Positions 1 through 10,680 are shown, counted from the stretch's first letter. The stretch: 64,000 nucleotides of DNA from Haloactinomyces albus (GCF_031458135.1 NZ_JAVDXW010000001.1:124001-188000); one strand, 5' to 3'. Translations and numbers: made by a program. The notes: generated by a model from the sequence alone, not told the origin.

Positions 1-1
1 C

Positions 2-94
2 GAACTCGGCGCGACCGTGCTTCTCCTGCTCGCCCTGCTGATCACCTGCACCGCCCTGTGGGATATCCACCCACCCAAAGGGCCCCAGCGGTAA
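2..94 (+). CDS. C-terminal end of a membrane protein (partial)
   Basis: An open frame enters from the left edge and stops with TAA at 92-94. The 30 visible residues start with a leucine/alanine-rich hydrophobic stretch of about 18 residues, typical of a last transmembrane helix, followed by a short polar tail rich in proline and lysine (ends PPKGPQR). The body of the gene is outside the window, so no function can be given. A hairpin follows directly. Confidence 0.55.
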   Translation, partial: ELGATVLLLLALLITCTALWDIHPPKGPQR

Positions 95-100
95 GTAAAG

Positions 101-149
101 CGGCAGGGTCGTGAATCGTCGTGAATCGTCGTGAATCACGGCCCTGCCG
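101..149 (+). terminator. Hairpin terminator after the left-edge gene
   Basis: Arms 101-114 and 136-149 are inverted repeats matching at 13 of 14 positions, seven bases after the stop at 94. No T-run follows, as is common for actinobacterial terminators. The loop is built from the tandem repeat at 111-140. Confidence 0.5.
111..140 (+). repeat. Tandem 10-bp repeat, three units
   Basis: GTGAATCGTC occurs at 111-120 and 121-130, and a third unit at 131-140 starts GTGAATC and ends ACG. The repeats fill the loop of the hairpin at 101-149, so they probably arose by slippage in a non-coding 3' region. Confidence 0.7.
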
Positions 150-263
150 CCCTGCCGCCCTGACGTCCGCCCGGCCGCCCTGCCGCGTCGGCGAGGCACG
201 CTGTGGCGGTGCGCCCGCCCGAGCCGAGGGAGTGCCCGCTCGGACGAGTGAGCTCGCCGAAGC

Positions 264-998
264 ATGTTCACCAGCCATACGCTGGGCGGCGTGGACCTAC
301 TCCAGTCGGAGCGGACGTTCTCGCCTTACGGTCCGTCCCACTGGGCGATTCTGCTCCTGGCCGCTGCCGTGGCGTCACTGCTCGTCGGGATCGGCCGCCA
401 CTACCAGGGGGCCCGGGCGACCAGGAGGATCTCCCGCGCATTCGCCGTGGTGATCGTGGCATTCCAGTTACCACTGCAGATCCGCAGTCTGCTGCCCGCA
501 CAGTGGAACATCCATCTGTCCTTGCCGTTGCACCTCAGCGATCTCGCCTGGATCACCGCCGCATACGCACTGTGGTCGCATCGGTGGTGGGCTCACGCAC
601 CGACCTACTACTGGGGGCTCACGCTGACCACGCAGGCCATGATCACGCCTGCGCTCGACGCTCCCGGCTTCCCGCACCTCGACTTCATCGAGTTCTGGGG
701 CCACCACTGCCTGGTGCTGTGGGCCGCCATCTACCTCACCTGGGGGGTCGGGATGCGGCCGGATTGGCGCGGCTACGCCGCCACGATGGGGGTCACCCTG
801 ACCTGGACCGTGGTGACACTGGGAATCAACAGCCTGCTCGGCACCAATTACGGTTTCCTGAATCACAAGCCGTCGAATCCATCCCTGCTGGATCTCCTGG
901 GGCCCTGGCCCTGGTACCTGGCGGTGGAATTCGTCGTCCTACTCGCCGGGTGGGCCCTGATCACCTGGCCGTGGACACGCTCGCACGCCGACCGATGA
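264..998 (+). CDS. YwaF/TIGR02206-like integral membrane protein
   Basis: This 244-residue protein has about six hydrophobic helices. It carries features of the YwaF (TIGR02206) family: an early YGPSHW motif, a conserved LPLHLSDLAW segment near residue 90, and a late NYGFLNHKP segment matching the family NYxxLxxKP motif near residue 195. The biochemical role of the family is not established. The next gene starts inside its stop codon (ATGA at 995-998), so the two are translationally coupled. One rare TTA codon lies in FQLPLQ. The start at 264 was chosen because the family N-terminus begins just before the YGPSHW motif. Confidence is high for the family and absent for the function. Confidence 0.8.
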   Translation: MFTSHTLGGVDLLQSERTFSPYGPSHWAILLLAAAVASLLVGIGRHYQGARATRRISRAFAVVIVAFQLPLQIRSLLPAQWNIHLSLPLHLSDLAWITAAYALWSHRWWAHAPTYYWGLTLTTQAMITPALDAPGFPHLDFIEFWGHHCLVLWAAIYLTWGVGMRPDWRGYAATMGVTLTWTVVTLGINSLLGTNYGFLNHKPSNPSLLDLLGPWPWYLAVEFVVLLAGWALITWPWTRSHADR

Positions 999-1600
999 CC
1001 AACCGGGGGCGCATGGAGGCCGAGCGCTTCGCCCTGGCGGTACGAACCCGAACCCTGCCCTGGCTCGATCACGCACTCGGCGCGCATGCGGCCGGGCCGC
1101 ATGCGAGTCTGGCCGGCGTGAGTCGCTTCCGGAACACACTGACGATGCCGGGCGGACGAGAGACCCGCAAGGAACTGTTCCATGCGGGTATGCGCGGCGC
1201 GATCGCCGCGATGAGCATGAGTGGAATGCGCGCGTTCACCGTGCACGTGGGCCTGCTCAAGAGTACTCCCCCCGAGACGATCGTCGGTGAGCACGGGCCG
1301 GAAGTGCTGCGTGAGCTCTCGGTGGATGCGCGGCACGTTGTCGTGGAATTGCTGCACTGGACCTACGGCGCCGGTGGCGGTGCCGTGTTCGGCTCCTTAC
1401 CCGATGCCATCCGCCAGCGCCCGTGGGCCGGGCCCATCTACGGAATGCTGCTGTGGTTCGGTTTCCAGGTGATCCTGGTACGTCTGCTGGACTTACCGCA
1501 GGAAAGTCGCCGTTCCATCCGGGAAAGAACCGCACTCGTGCTCGATCACGCCCTGTACGGAGCGATCCTGTCGGAACTGCGGCGGCGCCCCCAGCGCTGA
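995..1600 (+). CDS. Hypothetical protein, DUF1440/YagU-like
   Basis: The 201-residue product starts at ATG 995, overlapping the stop of the YwaF-like gene by four bases. The second half has weakly hydrophobic helices and a glycine-rich LLHWTYGAGGGAVFG segment resembling the HWxYGxxxGxxYG signature of DUF1440 inner-membrane proteins. The N-terminal 60 residues are polar and arginine-rich. A longer frame extends upstream, but it runs through the preceding gene in another frame and has no support. Two TTA leucine codons are present. Co-translation suggests that it works with the YwaF-like protein in the membrane; this is inference only. Confidence 0.6.
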   Translation: MTNRGRMEAERFALAVRTRTLPWLDHALGAHAAGPHASLAGVSRFRNTLTMPGGRETRKELFHAGMRGAIAAMSMSGMRAFTVHVGLLKSTPPETIVGEHGPEVLRELSVDARHVVVELLHWTYGAGGGAVFGSLPDAIRQRPWAGPIYGMLLWFGFQVILVRLLDLPQESRRSIRERTALVLDHALYGAILSELRRRPQR

Positions 1601-1641
1601 GCCCCAGCAGCGCTGACCTCCCGTGCACGGGCCCGCCTGAC

Positions 1642-2451
1642 TCACCGGGATCGGTCGGGTTGGCAGGCGGGACACCAGACGGTGCCGCGCCCGGCAATCC
1701 TGGCGCGTTGCAAGCGAGTCCGGCAGCGGGGGCACCGACCTTCCTGCTGATCACGGTGGCCGGTGAGCCACGACGGACGGTCCGGCACGAGCCCTGCCCG
1801 GCAGGACTGCCGCAACACCGACCGCGTTCTCCGGTGCAGCAGCCGCCATTGGGCCTCGTCGAGATCGGCGGTCGCGTGCGTCGGATGGATACACGCGTGC
1901 CACAGGATCTCGTCGACGCACAGGTTGCCCAGTCCCGCGATACTCGCCTGATCCATCAGCGCGGACTTGATCCGGCGGCGGGTGCGGGTGAGGCGCTGCT
2001 GATATTCGGCACGGGACACCTCGCCCGCGTCCGGCCCCAGCGCGCTCAGCCTCGTGTCCACATCGGACTGCTGCTGGGCCAGTTCGAGCCCGGTGAGCTT
2101 GCGCATGTCGCGGTAGCGAAGCTCGCCGCACGAGAACCGGAACACGAGCCGATCATGCGCGTGTCGGCTTTCCTCGAAGGAACACCACAGCAGCATCCCC
2201 GTCATCCCGAAATGCACCAGCACACACGGTGCTCCCCCGCCTGCGCCGGATGTGGGGGCCGTCGGCAGCAGTAACCATTTGCCGTGCCGTCGCGGCTCCG
2301 TGAAGTAGCGGCCACACAGGGTTCCGGTGAACTCGGCCACGCTGGAGGCGCGCACGACCTGGGCATCGTGCACCTCCACCGATTCCAGGCGATGGCCTTC
2401 GGCGTGCTGGGCCACACGGCGAAAACCTTCCACATCGGGCAGCTCGGGCAC
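1642..2451 (-). CDS. Fpg/Nei-family DNA glycosylase
   Basis: This 269-residue base-excision repair enzyme removes oxidised bases and nicks the abasic site. It begins PELPDVEGF after the initiator, giving the N-terminal proline nucleophile and adjacent glutamate required by the family. The HFGMTG motif is near residue 80, the helix-two-turn-helix region (SIAGLGNLCVDEILW) near 170-190, and a C-terminal zinc finger has two CxxC pairs (CPRC...CPAC). Translation starts at GTG 2451. Whether it prefers 8-oxoguanine (MutM) or pyrimidines (Nei) cannot be decided here; actinobacteria carry several paralogues. It is transcribed divergently from selA. Confidence 0.9.
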   Translation of the reverse strand: MPELPDVEGFRRVAQHAEGHRLESVEVHDAQVVRASSVAEFTGTLCGRYFTEPRRHGKWLLLPTAPTSGAGGGAPCVLVHFGMTGMLLWCSFEESRHAHDRLVFRFSCGELRYRDMRKLTGLELAQQQSDVDTRLSALGPDAGEVSRAEYQQRLTRTRRRIKSALMDQASIAGLGNLCVDEILWHACIHPTHATADLDEAQWRLLHRRTRSVLRQSCRAGLVPDRPSWLTGHRDQQEGRCPRCRTRLQRARIAGRGTVWCPACQPDRSR

Positions 2452-2532
2452 ACTCGAGTCCTACCCTGTTCCTTGCGTTGTGCAGACCTCGACTCTCGTG
2501 GTGACGGAGTTTCGTTTCTCACGATTAATTTC

Positions 2533-2538
2533 ATTCTA
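2533..2538 (-). promoter_or_regulatory. Candidate -10 element for the DNA glycosylase
   Basis: TAGAAT reads on the minus strand at 2538-2533, in the most A/T-rich stretch of the divergent region (about 2510-2570). No convincing -35 hexamer is seen 16-18 bases upstream. The implied leader is about 75 nt. Confidence 0.35.
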
Positions 2539-2633
2539 CACTGAAGCAATAGTGATAACAGTTATATGAAGCTCATGTCGCCGGATGCCGGAATCGCGTT
2601 CGGTCACCGGCTCCGAGTGCCGATCCATGCCCG

Positions 2634-2639
2634 TATAGT
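2634..2639 (+). promoter_or_regulatory. Candidate -10 of a leaderless selA transcript
   Basis: TATAGT ends seven bases before ATG 2647, which would place the transcription start at or next to the initiation codon. No Shine-Dalgarno sequence precedes that ATG, so leaderless translation is the simplest reading. Confidence 0.4.
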
Positions 2640-2646
2640 GATCGGC

Positions 2647-3939
2647 ATGCACGATCACCGACGGCGTGTACCGGGGACCGATCGGGTCCTGGAGGAACCG
2701 CAGGTCGCCCTCGCCGCCGTCCGTCTCGGCCAGGAGCGGGTCAAGCAGGCGATTCGTTCGGCACAGCAGCAGGCACGCGACGGAGGTATCGAACCGGAAC
2801 AGGTGGTCGAGACCGTGCTGGCCGGACTTCCGGAGTCGGCCGCCTGCCTGCGGCACGTTCTCAACGCGACCGGCGTGCTGCTGCACACCAATCTCGGACG
2901 CGCACCGCTGTCGGAGGCGGCCGTGCGGGCGCTGGTGGGTGCGGCGGGCACCACCGATGTCGAACTCGACCTGAGCACCGGACAGCGTGGTCCCCGGGGC
3001 GCGGCGGCGATGGCCGCACTGCTCGATGCCGTTCCCTCGGCGGAGGCGGCGCATGTGGTCAACAACGGCGCGGCCGCCCTCGCGCTGGCTGCCACCGCGC
3101 TCGCGCAGGGACGCGAGATCGTGGTGGCACGCGGTGAAATGGTCGAGATCGGAGACGGGTTCCGGCTTCCCGATCTGCTGGCCTCCACCGGTGCGCGCCT
3201 GCGCGAGGTCGGCACCACCAACAGGGTGCATCTCGAGGACTACCGCGCCGCGCTCGGACCGGACACCGGTTTCGTCCTCAAGGTTCACCCTTCCAACTTC
3301 GTCATCAGCGGGTTCACCTCCTCGGTCCCGGTCGCGGAACTGAGCGGGCTCGACGCTCCCCTCGTGGTCGACATCGGCTCGGGGCTGCTGGGGCCGCATC
3401 CGGTCCTGACCGAGGAGCCCGATGCCACCACTCCCCTCGGCCAGGGGGCCGATCTGGTGACCGCCAGCGGCGACAAGCTGCTCGGCGGGCCGCAGGCGGG
3501 CTTGCTGCTGGGGCGAAAGGACACGGTGCATCGGCTTCGTCGACATCCGCTGGCCCGCGCGCTCCGGGTGGACAAACTGACTCTGGCCGCTCTCGAAGCC
3601 ACTGTCGGCGGCCCGATCACACCGACGGAACGCTCGCTGCGGCAGACTCCGGCGGAGCTGCTGAATCGTGCCGAACGGATCACCGAAGTCCTCGCCGGAG
3701 CGGGACTTGCCGCCACGAGCCGACCCACCTCGGCGGCCGTCGGCGGGGGCGGCGCACCCGGGGTCGAGTTGCCCAGTGCGGCGGTCGTCCTGCCGCAGCG
3801 GTTCGCCGGGCGACTGCGCGCCGGGAATCCACCCGTCCTGGCACGCGTGGAACGCGGCCACTGCGTCCTCGACCTGTACGCGCTCGCCCCGGAGGACGAG
3901 GACGACCTGATCCGGGCGATCCTCGCAGTGGAGGACTGA
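2647..3939 (+). CDS. selA: L-seryl-tRNA(Sec) selenium transferase
   Basis: SelA converts Ser-tRNA(Sec) to Sec-tRNA(Sec) with selenophosphate, using pyridoxal phosphate. The product has 430 residues from ATG 2647; the frame stays open further upstream, but the family N-terminus (RRRVPGTDRVL) begins right after this start. The LNATGVLLHTNLGRAP block lies near residues 75-92 and the PLP-lysine motif TASGDKLLGGPQAG contains K277. The stop overlaps the selB start (TGATG at 3937-3941), so the two form an operon. No tRNA(Sec), selD or recognisable selenoprotein gene is in the window. Confidence 0.95.
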   Translation: MHDHRRRVPGTDRVLEEPQVALAAVRLGQERVKQAIRSAQQQARDGGIEPEQVVETVLAGLPESAACLRHVLNATGVLLHTNLGRAPLSEAAVRALVGAAGTTDVELDLSTGQRGPRGAAAMAALLDAVPSAEAAHVVNNGAAALALAATALAQGREIVVARGEMVEIGDGFRLPDLLASTGARLREVGTTNRVHLEDYRAALGPDTGFVLKVHPSNFVISGFTSSVPVAELSGLDAPLVVDIGSGLLGPHPVLTEEPDATTPLGQGADLVTASGDKLLGGPQAGLLLGRKDTVHRLRRHPLARALRVDKLTLAALEATVGGPITPTERSLRQTPAELLNRAERITEVLAGAGLAATSRPTSAAVGGGGAPGVELPSAAVVLPQRFAGRLRAGNPPVLARVERGHCVLDLYALAPEDEDDLIRAILAVED

Positions 3940-5702
3940 TGCACGTCATCGCCACCGCAGGGCACGTCGACCACGGCAAGTCGACGCTGATCCGGTCGCT
4001 GACCGGGATGGAACCCGACCGCTGGTCGGAGGAACGCCGCCGTGGCATGACGATCGACCTCGGCTTCGCGTGGACCACCACCGCCGAGGGCGACACGCTG
4101 GCGTTCGTCGACGTGCCCGGCCACGAGCGTTTCGTCCCGAACATGCTAGCCGGGGTCGGGCCGGTGCCCGCGGTGATGTTCGTCGTGGCCGCCGACGAGG
4201 GATGGATGCCGCAATCGAGCGAGCACCTGCAGGCACTGCACGCCCTGGGCGTCCGGCACGGCATCCTGGTCGTGACCCGCAGCGACCTGGCCGACCCCGA
4301 ACCTGCTGTCGAGCAGGCCCGCCATCATCTCGGCGACACGTCGCTGTCGGAACTGCCGGTGCTCCGGGTCAGCGGTGCCACGGGCGAGGGCGTCGCCGAG
4401 CTGCGATCCGCGCTGGAGAGGCTGACAGGCGATCTCGCCCGCCCGGACCAGCACGCCGATCCCCGGTTGTGGGTGGACCGTGCGTTCACCATCCGCGGCA
4501 CCGGGACCGTGGTGACCGGCACCCTGCCCGCCGGGACGCTCACGACCGGCAGGCAACTGCTGCTGTATCCCCACGGCCACGAGGTCACCGTGCGCGGGAT
4601 GCAGTGCCTCGGAGTCGAGACCTCGCATGTCGAGGCCGTGGCGCGGGTCGCGGTGAACCTGCGTGGTGTTCGACTCGAGGACGTCGGTCGGGGCGACGTC
4701 CTCGCCCCGCCGGGGCTGTGGTTGAGCACCGACGTGCTCGACGTGCGGTTGCGCGGCGCCGACTCCCGGGAACTGCCCCGGCAGTTGATGCTGCACATGG
4801 GTGCGGCGGCCGTGCCCGTGCGGGTGCGTCCACTCGGCGCCGACACGGCACGGCTGGCCCTGCGCACCCCGCTGCCACTGCGGATCGGCGACCGCGCCCT
4901 GCTGCGTGATCCCGGCGGCCACCGGGTTCCCGCCGGGGTCGTCGTGCTCGATGTGCGGCCGCCTGCACTCCGGCGGCGAGGTGCGGGAACTCGCCGCGCC
5001 CGGGAACTCGAGGACATGGGCGAACGGCCCGATGGTGCGGCCGAACTTCGCCGCCGCCGCGTCGTCCGCGCCGACGAACTCACCGGGATGGGGGCCACAC
5101 CGCCGTCCGGCGCCCCGCAACGCGGAGGCTGGTTGCTCGACCCGTCGCACCGTGACGCACTCGCCACGCGAGTGGTCGAGCTGTTGTCCGAGTATCACCG
5201 GGAGTACCCGTTGGAGGGTGGAATGCCCACCGAAGCCCTCCGGCGTGCCCTGCACCTGCCCGATGCGGCGCTGCTCATCCCCGTCCTGCGAGCGGTCACC
5301 TCGGCCGGGGTGACCGTCCAGGACGGCCGCGTGGGTCTGGGATCGGCCTCGCTGCCCGAGCACGTCCGTGACGCGTTGTCGGCCGTCCACCGCATCCTGG
5401 CCGACCGGCCTTTCGTGGCTCCCACCGCCGAGGAACTCGACGAGCTCGGACTGGGCGCCAAGGAGATCGCCGCCGCCGTCCGGGCCGGTGAACTCCTCAA
5501 GCTCGACCAGGGCATCGTGTTGCTTCCCGGAGCGCTGGATCAGGCAGTGCAGCGGCTGTCGCAGCTTCCCTCCCCCTTCACGCCGAGCCAAGCCAAGCAA
5601 GCCCTCGCCACCACGCGCCGAGTCACCATCCCGCTGTTGGAGACACTCGCACGCAGGCGCTACACCGAGCGGCTCGACGACGGTTCGCATCGTTTGCGGT
5701 GA
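3939..5702 (+). CDS. selB: Selenocysteine-specific elongation factor SelB
   Basis: SelB is the GTPase that brings Sec-tRNA(Sec) to ribosomes stopped at UGA codons followed by a SECIS hairpin. The 587-residue protein has the P-loop GHVDHGKST at residues 8-16, a switch II DVPGHERF motif near 57, and TRSD in place of the usual NKxD specificity loop. EF-Tu-like barrel domains follow, with a C-terminal region (about 400-587) of the winged-helix type that binds the mRNA hairpin. It starts one base inside the selA stop. Length is normal for the family and no truncation is seen. Confidence 0.95.
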   Translation: MHVIATAGHVDHGKSTLIRSLTGMEPDRWSEERRRGMTIDLGFAWTTTAEGDTLAFVDVPGHERFVPNMLAGVGPVPAVMFVVAADEGWMPQSSEHLQALHALGVRHGILVVTRSDLADPEPAVEQARHHLGDTSLSELPVLRVSGATGEGVAELRSALERLTGDLARPDQHADPRLWVDRAFTIRGTGTVVTGTLPAGTLTTGRQLLLYPHGHEVTVRGMQCLGVETSHVEAVARVAVNLRGVRLEDVGRGDVLAPPGLWLSTDVLDVRLRGADSRELPRQLMLHMGAAAVPVRVRPLGADTARLALRTPLPLRIGDRALLRDPGGHRVPAGVVVLDVRPPALRRRGAGTRRARELEDMGERPDGAAELRRRRVVRADELTGMGATPPSGAPQRGGWLLDPSHRDALATRVVELLSEYHREYPLEGGMPTEALRRALHLPDAALLIPVLRAVTSAGVTVQDGRVGLGSASLPEHVRDALSAVHRILADRPFVAPTAEELDELGLGAKEIAAAVRAGELLKLDQGIVLLPGALDQAVQRLSQLPSPFTPSQAKQALATTRRVTIPLLETLARRRYTERLDDGSHRLR

Positions 5703-5874
5703 GCACCGCATGCGCTTTCCGCCGTGCGGTTCGCAAGCCTGCGCGGTTTGAAATCCCGTCTCCCGGGCATCCCCGTGGTGGACCGGCCCGGCTGAAACGC
5801 GGTCCGCGGCGAGCTTGCCCGGCTGCGCGCGACCGCACAGCGACGGTGGTGCGCCACGCCGGAGGAGGCACGTC

Positions 5875-6921
5875 ATGGCACACAAAGTCTGGACGGGATC
5901 GATCAACTTCGGTCTGGTGTCGATCCCCGTCGGTCTCTACAGCGCCACCGAGAACCACACCATCCACTTCAACCAGTACCAGCGCGGCACCACGGACCGA
6001 GTGCGCTATCGCCGGTTCAACGAGCGCACCGGCGCCGAAATCGACTACGACAACGTCGTCAAGGGCCGCGAGGTGGGCGGCACCCTGGTAACCGTGGAGC
6101 AGGAGGAGCTCGACGCCATCGCGCCGGGGCGCTCCCGCACGATCGACATCACCACTTTCGTCGATATCGCCGAGATCGACCCGGTGTATTTCCAGAAGAC
6201 CTACTGGCTCGCCCCCGACAACGAGCAGCAGAACCGGCCGTACCACCTGCTGCGGCGAGCCCTGGACAGGACGAACCGGGTGGGCATCGCACGTTTCGTG
6301 CTGCGGGGGAAGGAGTATCTCACCGCGATCCGCGCCGACAGCACGGTCCTCGCCCTGGACACGCTGTTCTTCGCCGATGAGGTCCGGGACCCTTCCGAGG
6401 TCGTGGATACACGTGCGGCGAGTCAGTCGTTGTCGGGGCAGGAGCTACGCATGGCCACCGACCTCATCGAGTCCATGAGCGGCGACTGGCAACCACGGGA
6501 CTACTTCGACACCTACACCGCGCGGGTCGAAAAACTCCTCGAGGACAAAAGTCGGGGCAGGCAACCGGAACCGGCGGCGACTCCGCCCGAGCCCACCGAT
6601 GTCGTCGATCTCGCCGAAGCACTGCGCCGCAGCACCGATCAGACCCGCAACGGCCGCAGTACCGAGGAATCGGCGGCAACCGTATCGGAGACAGCCGACA
6701 GGGAACCTGCCTCCGATACGGAAAACCGAACACCTCGGCAGCGGACCGCGAGCACACCGCGGGATCCTTCCCAGCTCACCAAGAGCGAGCTGGACAGGCG
6801 AGCGCGGGAGCTGCAGATCAAGGGACGCTCCAAACTGAACCGGAAGGATCTGGAGAAGGCGGTCACCGAGTCGGCCGGAGCGGGCTCGGGACGCAGCCGC
6901 CGATCCCGGAAGGTGTCCTGA
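5875..6921 (+). CDS. ku: Ku protein, non-homologous end joining
   Basis: Bacterial Ku binds double-strand DNA ends as a homodimer and recruits ligase LigD. The start at ATG 5875 follows a GGAGGAGG ribosome site and gives the family N-terminus MAHKVWTGSINFGLVSIPVG. The Ku core spans about residues 1-250. A low-complexity, proline/threonine/glutamate-rich linker is followed by a C-terminal SAP-like helix pair (residues about 295-335, SQLTKSELDRRARELQIKG) and a basic tail. Total length is 348 residues, longer than minimal Ku proteins because of this tail. No ligD is present in the window, so its partner must be encoded elsewhere. Confidence 0.95.
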   Translation: MAHKVWTGSINFGLVSIPVGLYSATENHTIHFNQYQRGTTDRVRYRRFNERTGAEIDYDNVVKGREVGGTLVTVEQEELDAIAPGRSRTIDITTFVDIAEIDPVYFQKTYWLAPDNEQQNRPYHLLRRALDRTNRVGIARFVLRGKEYLTAIRADSTVLALDTLFFADEVRDPSEVVDTRAASQSLSGQELRMATDLIESMSGDWQPRDYFDTYTARVEKLLEDKSRGRQPEPAATPPEPTDVVDLAEALRRSTDQTRNGRSTEESAATVSETADREPASDTENRTPRQRTASTPRDPSQLTKSELDRRARELQIKGRSKLNRKDLEKAVTESAGAGSGRSRRSRKVS

Positions 6922-6979
6922 CACCGCCGTGTCGCAAGCACGCACATGAGGGTCGGGTGTGGGCAGCACCATGATCCGC

Positions 6980-7000
6980 TTTGAGCGAACACGGCTCAGG
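6980..7000 (+). promoter_or_regulatory. HAIR-like HspR operator
   Basis: TTTGAGC (6980-6986), seven bases, then GCTCAGG (6994-7000) resembles the HspR-associated inverted repeat CTTGAGT-N7-ACTCAAG, with exact spacing and a perfect TGAGC/GCTCA core. It lies 85 bp upstream of a Clp ATPase gene, the class of gene HspR represses in actinomycetes. Confidence 0.5.
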
Positions 7001-7032
7001 AATCCCACGTGCCGCTGCTCATGTTTGGCCGG

Positions 7033-7055
7033 ATGAGTTCCCTGGGAATGCTCAT
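7033..7055 (+). repeat. Nested inverted repeat in the clp leader
   Basis: ATGAG (7033-7037) pairs with CTCAT (7051-7055) around the palindromic core TTCCCTGGGAA (7038-7048). It lies between the HAIR-like site and the ribosome site, so it may form a leader hairpin or be a second operator. Confidence 0.45.
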
Positions 7056-7084
7056 ACCGGAGCTTGTGAAGGAAAGAGGTAGTA

Positions 7085-9613
<2,529 letters not shown>

Positions 9614-9707
9614 TCGCGGAAATCGTGGTCACCCCGTGATCACGAGACGGCGCCTGCCGAGCGTCCGGTAGGTGACCGGCACCGCCGCGTACTTTCCGAC
9701 GCGGCAT

Positions 9708-9756
9708 GCGGCTTACGAAAGTGTGTTCGGCAGCACACTTTCGTAAGCCGCTTTTT
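9708..9756 (+). terminator. Canonical rho-independent terminator
   Basis: A perfect 18-bp inverted repeat (9708-9725 and 9734-9751) with an eight-base loop is followed by TTTTT at 9752-9756. It ends the clp transcript. A real T-run is unusual in this window, where other terminators are bare hairpins. Confidence 0.9.
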
Positions 9757-9861
9757 CTCGCCGGCAACACGAGCGGTATGGACCACAACCACACATCAAT
9801 GCCGGAGTATGTCCTCGGAACACATAGGTATGCAGGTGTGCGGTAGCTAACGTGCTCCGGT

Positions 9862-10680
9862 ATGACGGATGCCGAGCCACCCAGCGCTTTCCCGCACGGC
9901 GCCGCCGCTCCCCCACCGAACGGCGACACCGGCGAGTCCGGCCTTTCCGCAACGACGGCACTGGTCACCGGCGCCGGTAGCGGGATCGGCAAAGCCTGCG
10001 CGCGGACGCTGGCAGCCGCGGGCGCGCAGCTCCACGTTCTCGATCGCGATGCCGAGTCGGTCAAGCGGACCGCGAGCGAAGCCGGGGGCACGGCGCACGT
10101 GGCCGATCTGGCCGATCCCGGCACCATCGCGGATCTGCCCGCCGACATCGACGTTCTCGTCAACAACGCCGGGCTCCAGCACGTGGCCCCGATCCACGAG
10201 TTCCCCCCGGAAACCTTCACCCTGATCCAGCAGATCATGGTGACCGCCCCGTTCCTGCTGATGCGGCACTGCCTGCCGCACATGTACACCCGGGGCTGGG
10301 GCCGCGTGGTCAACATCTCCAGTGTCCACGGCATCCGCGCCAGCCCGGACAAATCGGCCTACGTGGCGGCCAAGCACGCTCTTGAGGGAATGAGCAAGGT
10401 CGCCGCGCTGGAAGGGGCTGCACACGGTGTCACCAGCAACTGCGTGGATCCCGGCTACGTGCGCACGCCGCTGGTGCAGGACCAGATCGACGCGCAGGCC
10501 CGCCAACGGGGCATCGCCCCCGAGGAGGTCACCGACCAGGTGTTCCTGCAGCGAACCGCGATCAAGCGACTCATCGAACCCGAGGAGGTGGCCGCGCTCG
10601 TGGGATGGCTGTGCACGCCGATGGCCGGCTACATCACCGGCGCGTCCATCCCCATCGACGGGGCCTGGAGCGCCCACTAG
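9862..10680 (+). CDS. 3-hydroxybutyrate dehydrogenase (SDR)
   Basis: The 272-residue short-chain dehydrogenase oxidises (R)-3-hydroxybutyrate to acetoacetate with NAD. It has TGAGSGIG for the dinucleotide (about residues 35-42), a VNNAG motif, a catalytic serine pair near 153, and Y167 with K171 in YVAAK. The segments SSVHGIRASPDKSAYVAAKH and VDPGYVRTPLVQ are typical of hydroxybutyrate dehydrogenases rather than general SDRs. The first 28 residues are a proline/alanine-rich extension, so a later start is possible. The transporter gene 75 bp downstream in the same direction probably imports its substrate. Confidence 0.85.
   Translation: MTDAEPPSAFPHGAAAPPPNGDTGESGLSATTALVTGAGSGIGKACARTLAAAGAQLHVLDRDAESVKRTASEAGGTAHVADLADPGTIADLPADIDVLVNNAGLQHVAPIHEFPPETFTLIQQIMVTAPFLLMRHCLPHMYTRGWGRVVNISSVHGIRASPDKSAYVAAKHALEGMSKVAALEGAAHGVTSNCVDPGYVRTPLVQDQIDAQARQRGIAPEEVTDQVFLQRTAIKRLIEPEEVAALVGWLCTPMAGYITGASIPIDGAWSAH

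Noticed and set aside
203-994. Upstream extension of the frame leading to the protein at 995-1600
   Set aside because: It overlaps the YwaF-like gene in another frame, and ATG 995 in the ATGA overlap is the natural start.
5703-5760. Possible tRNA(Sec) on the minus strand after selB (a TTTCAAA anticodon-like loop)
   Set aside because: The five-base anticodon stem has two mismatches, and no T-loop, acceptor stem or long variable arm could be paired around it.
4146-5906. Open frame of 586 codons on the minus strand
   Set aside because: It is the shadow of selB, whose GTPase motifs and operon overlap are unambiguous.
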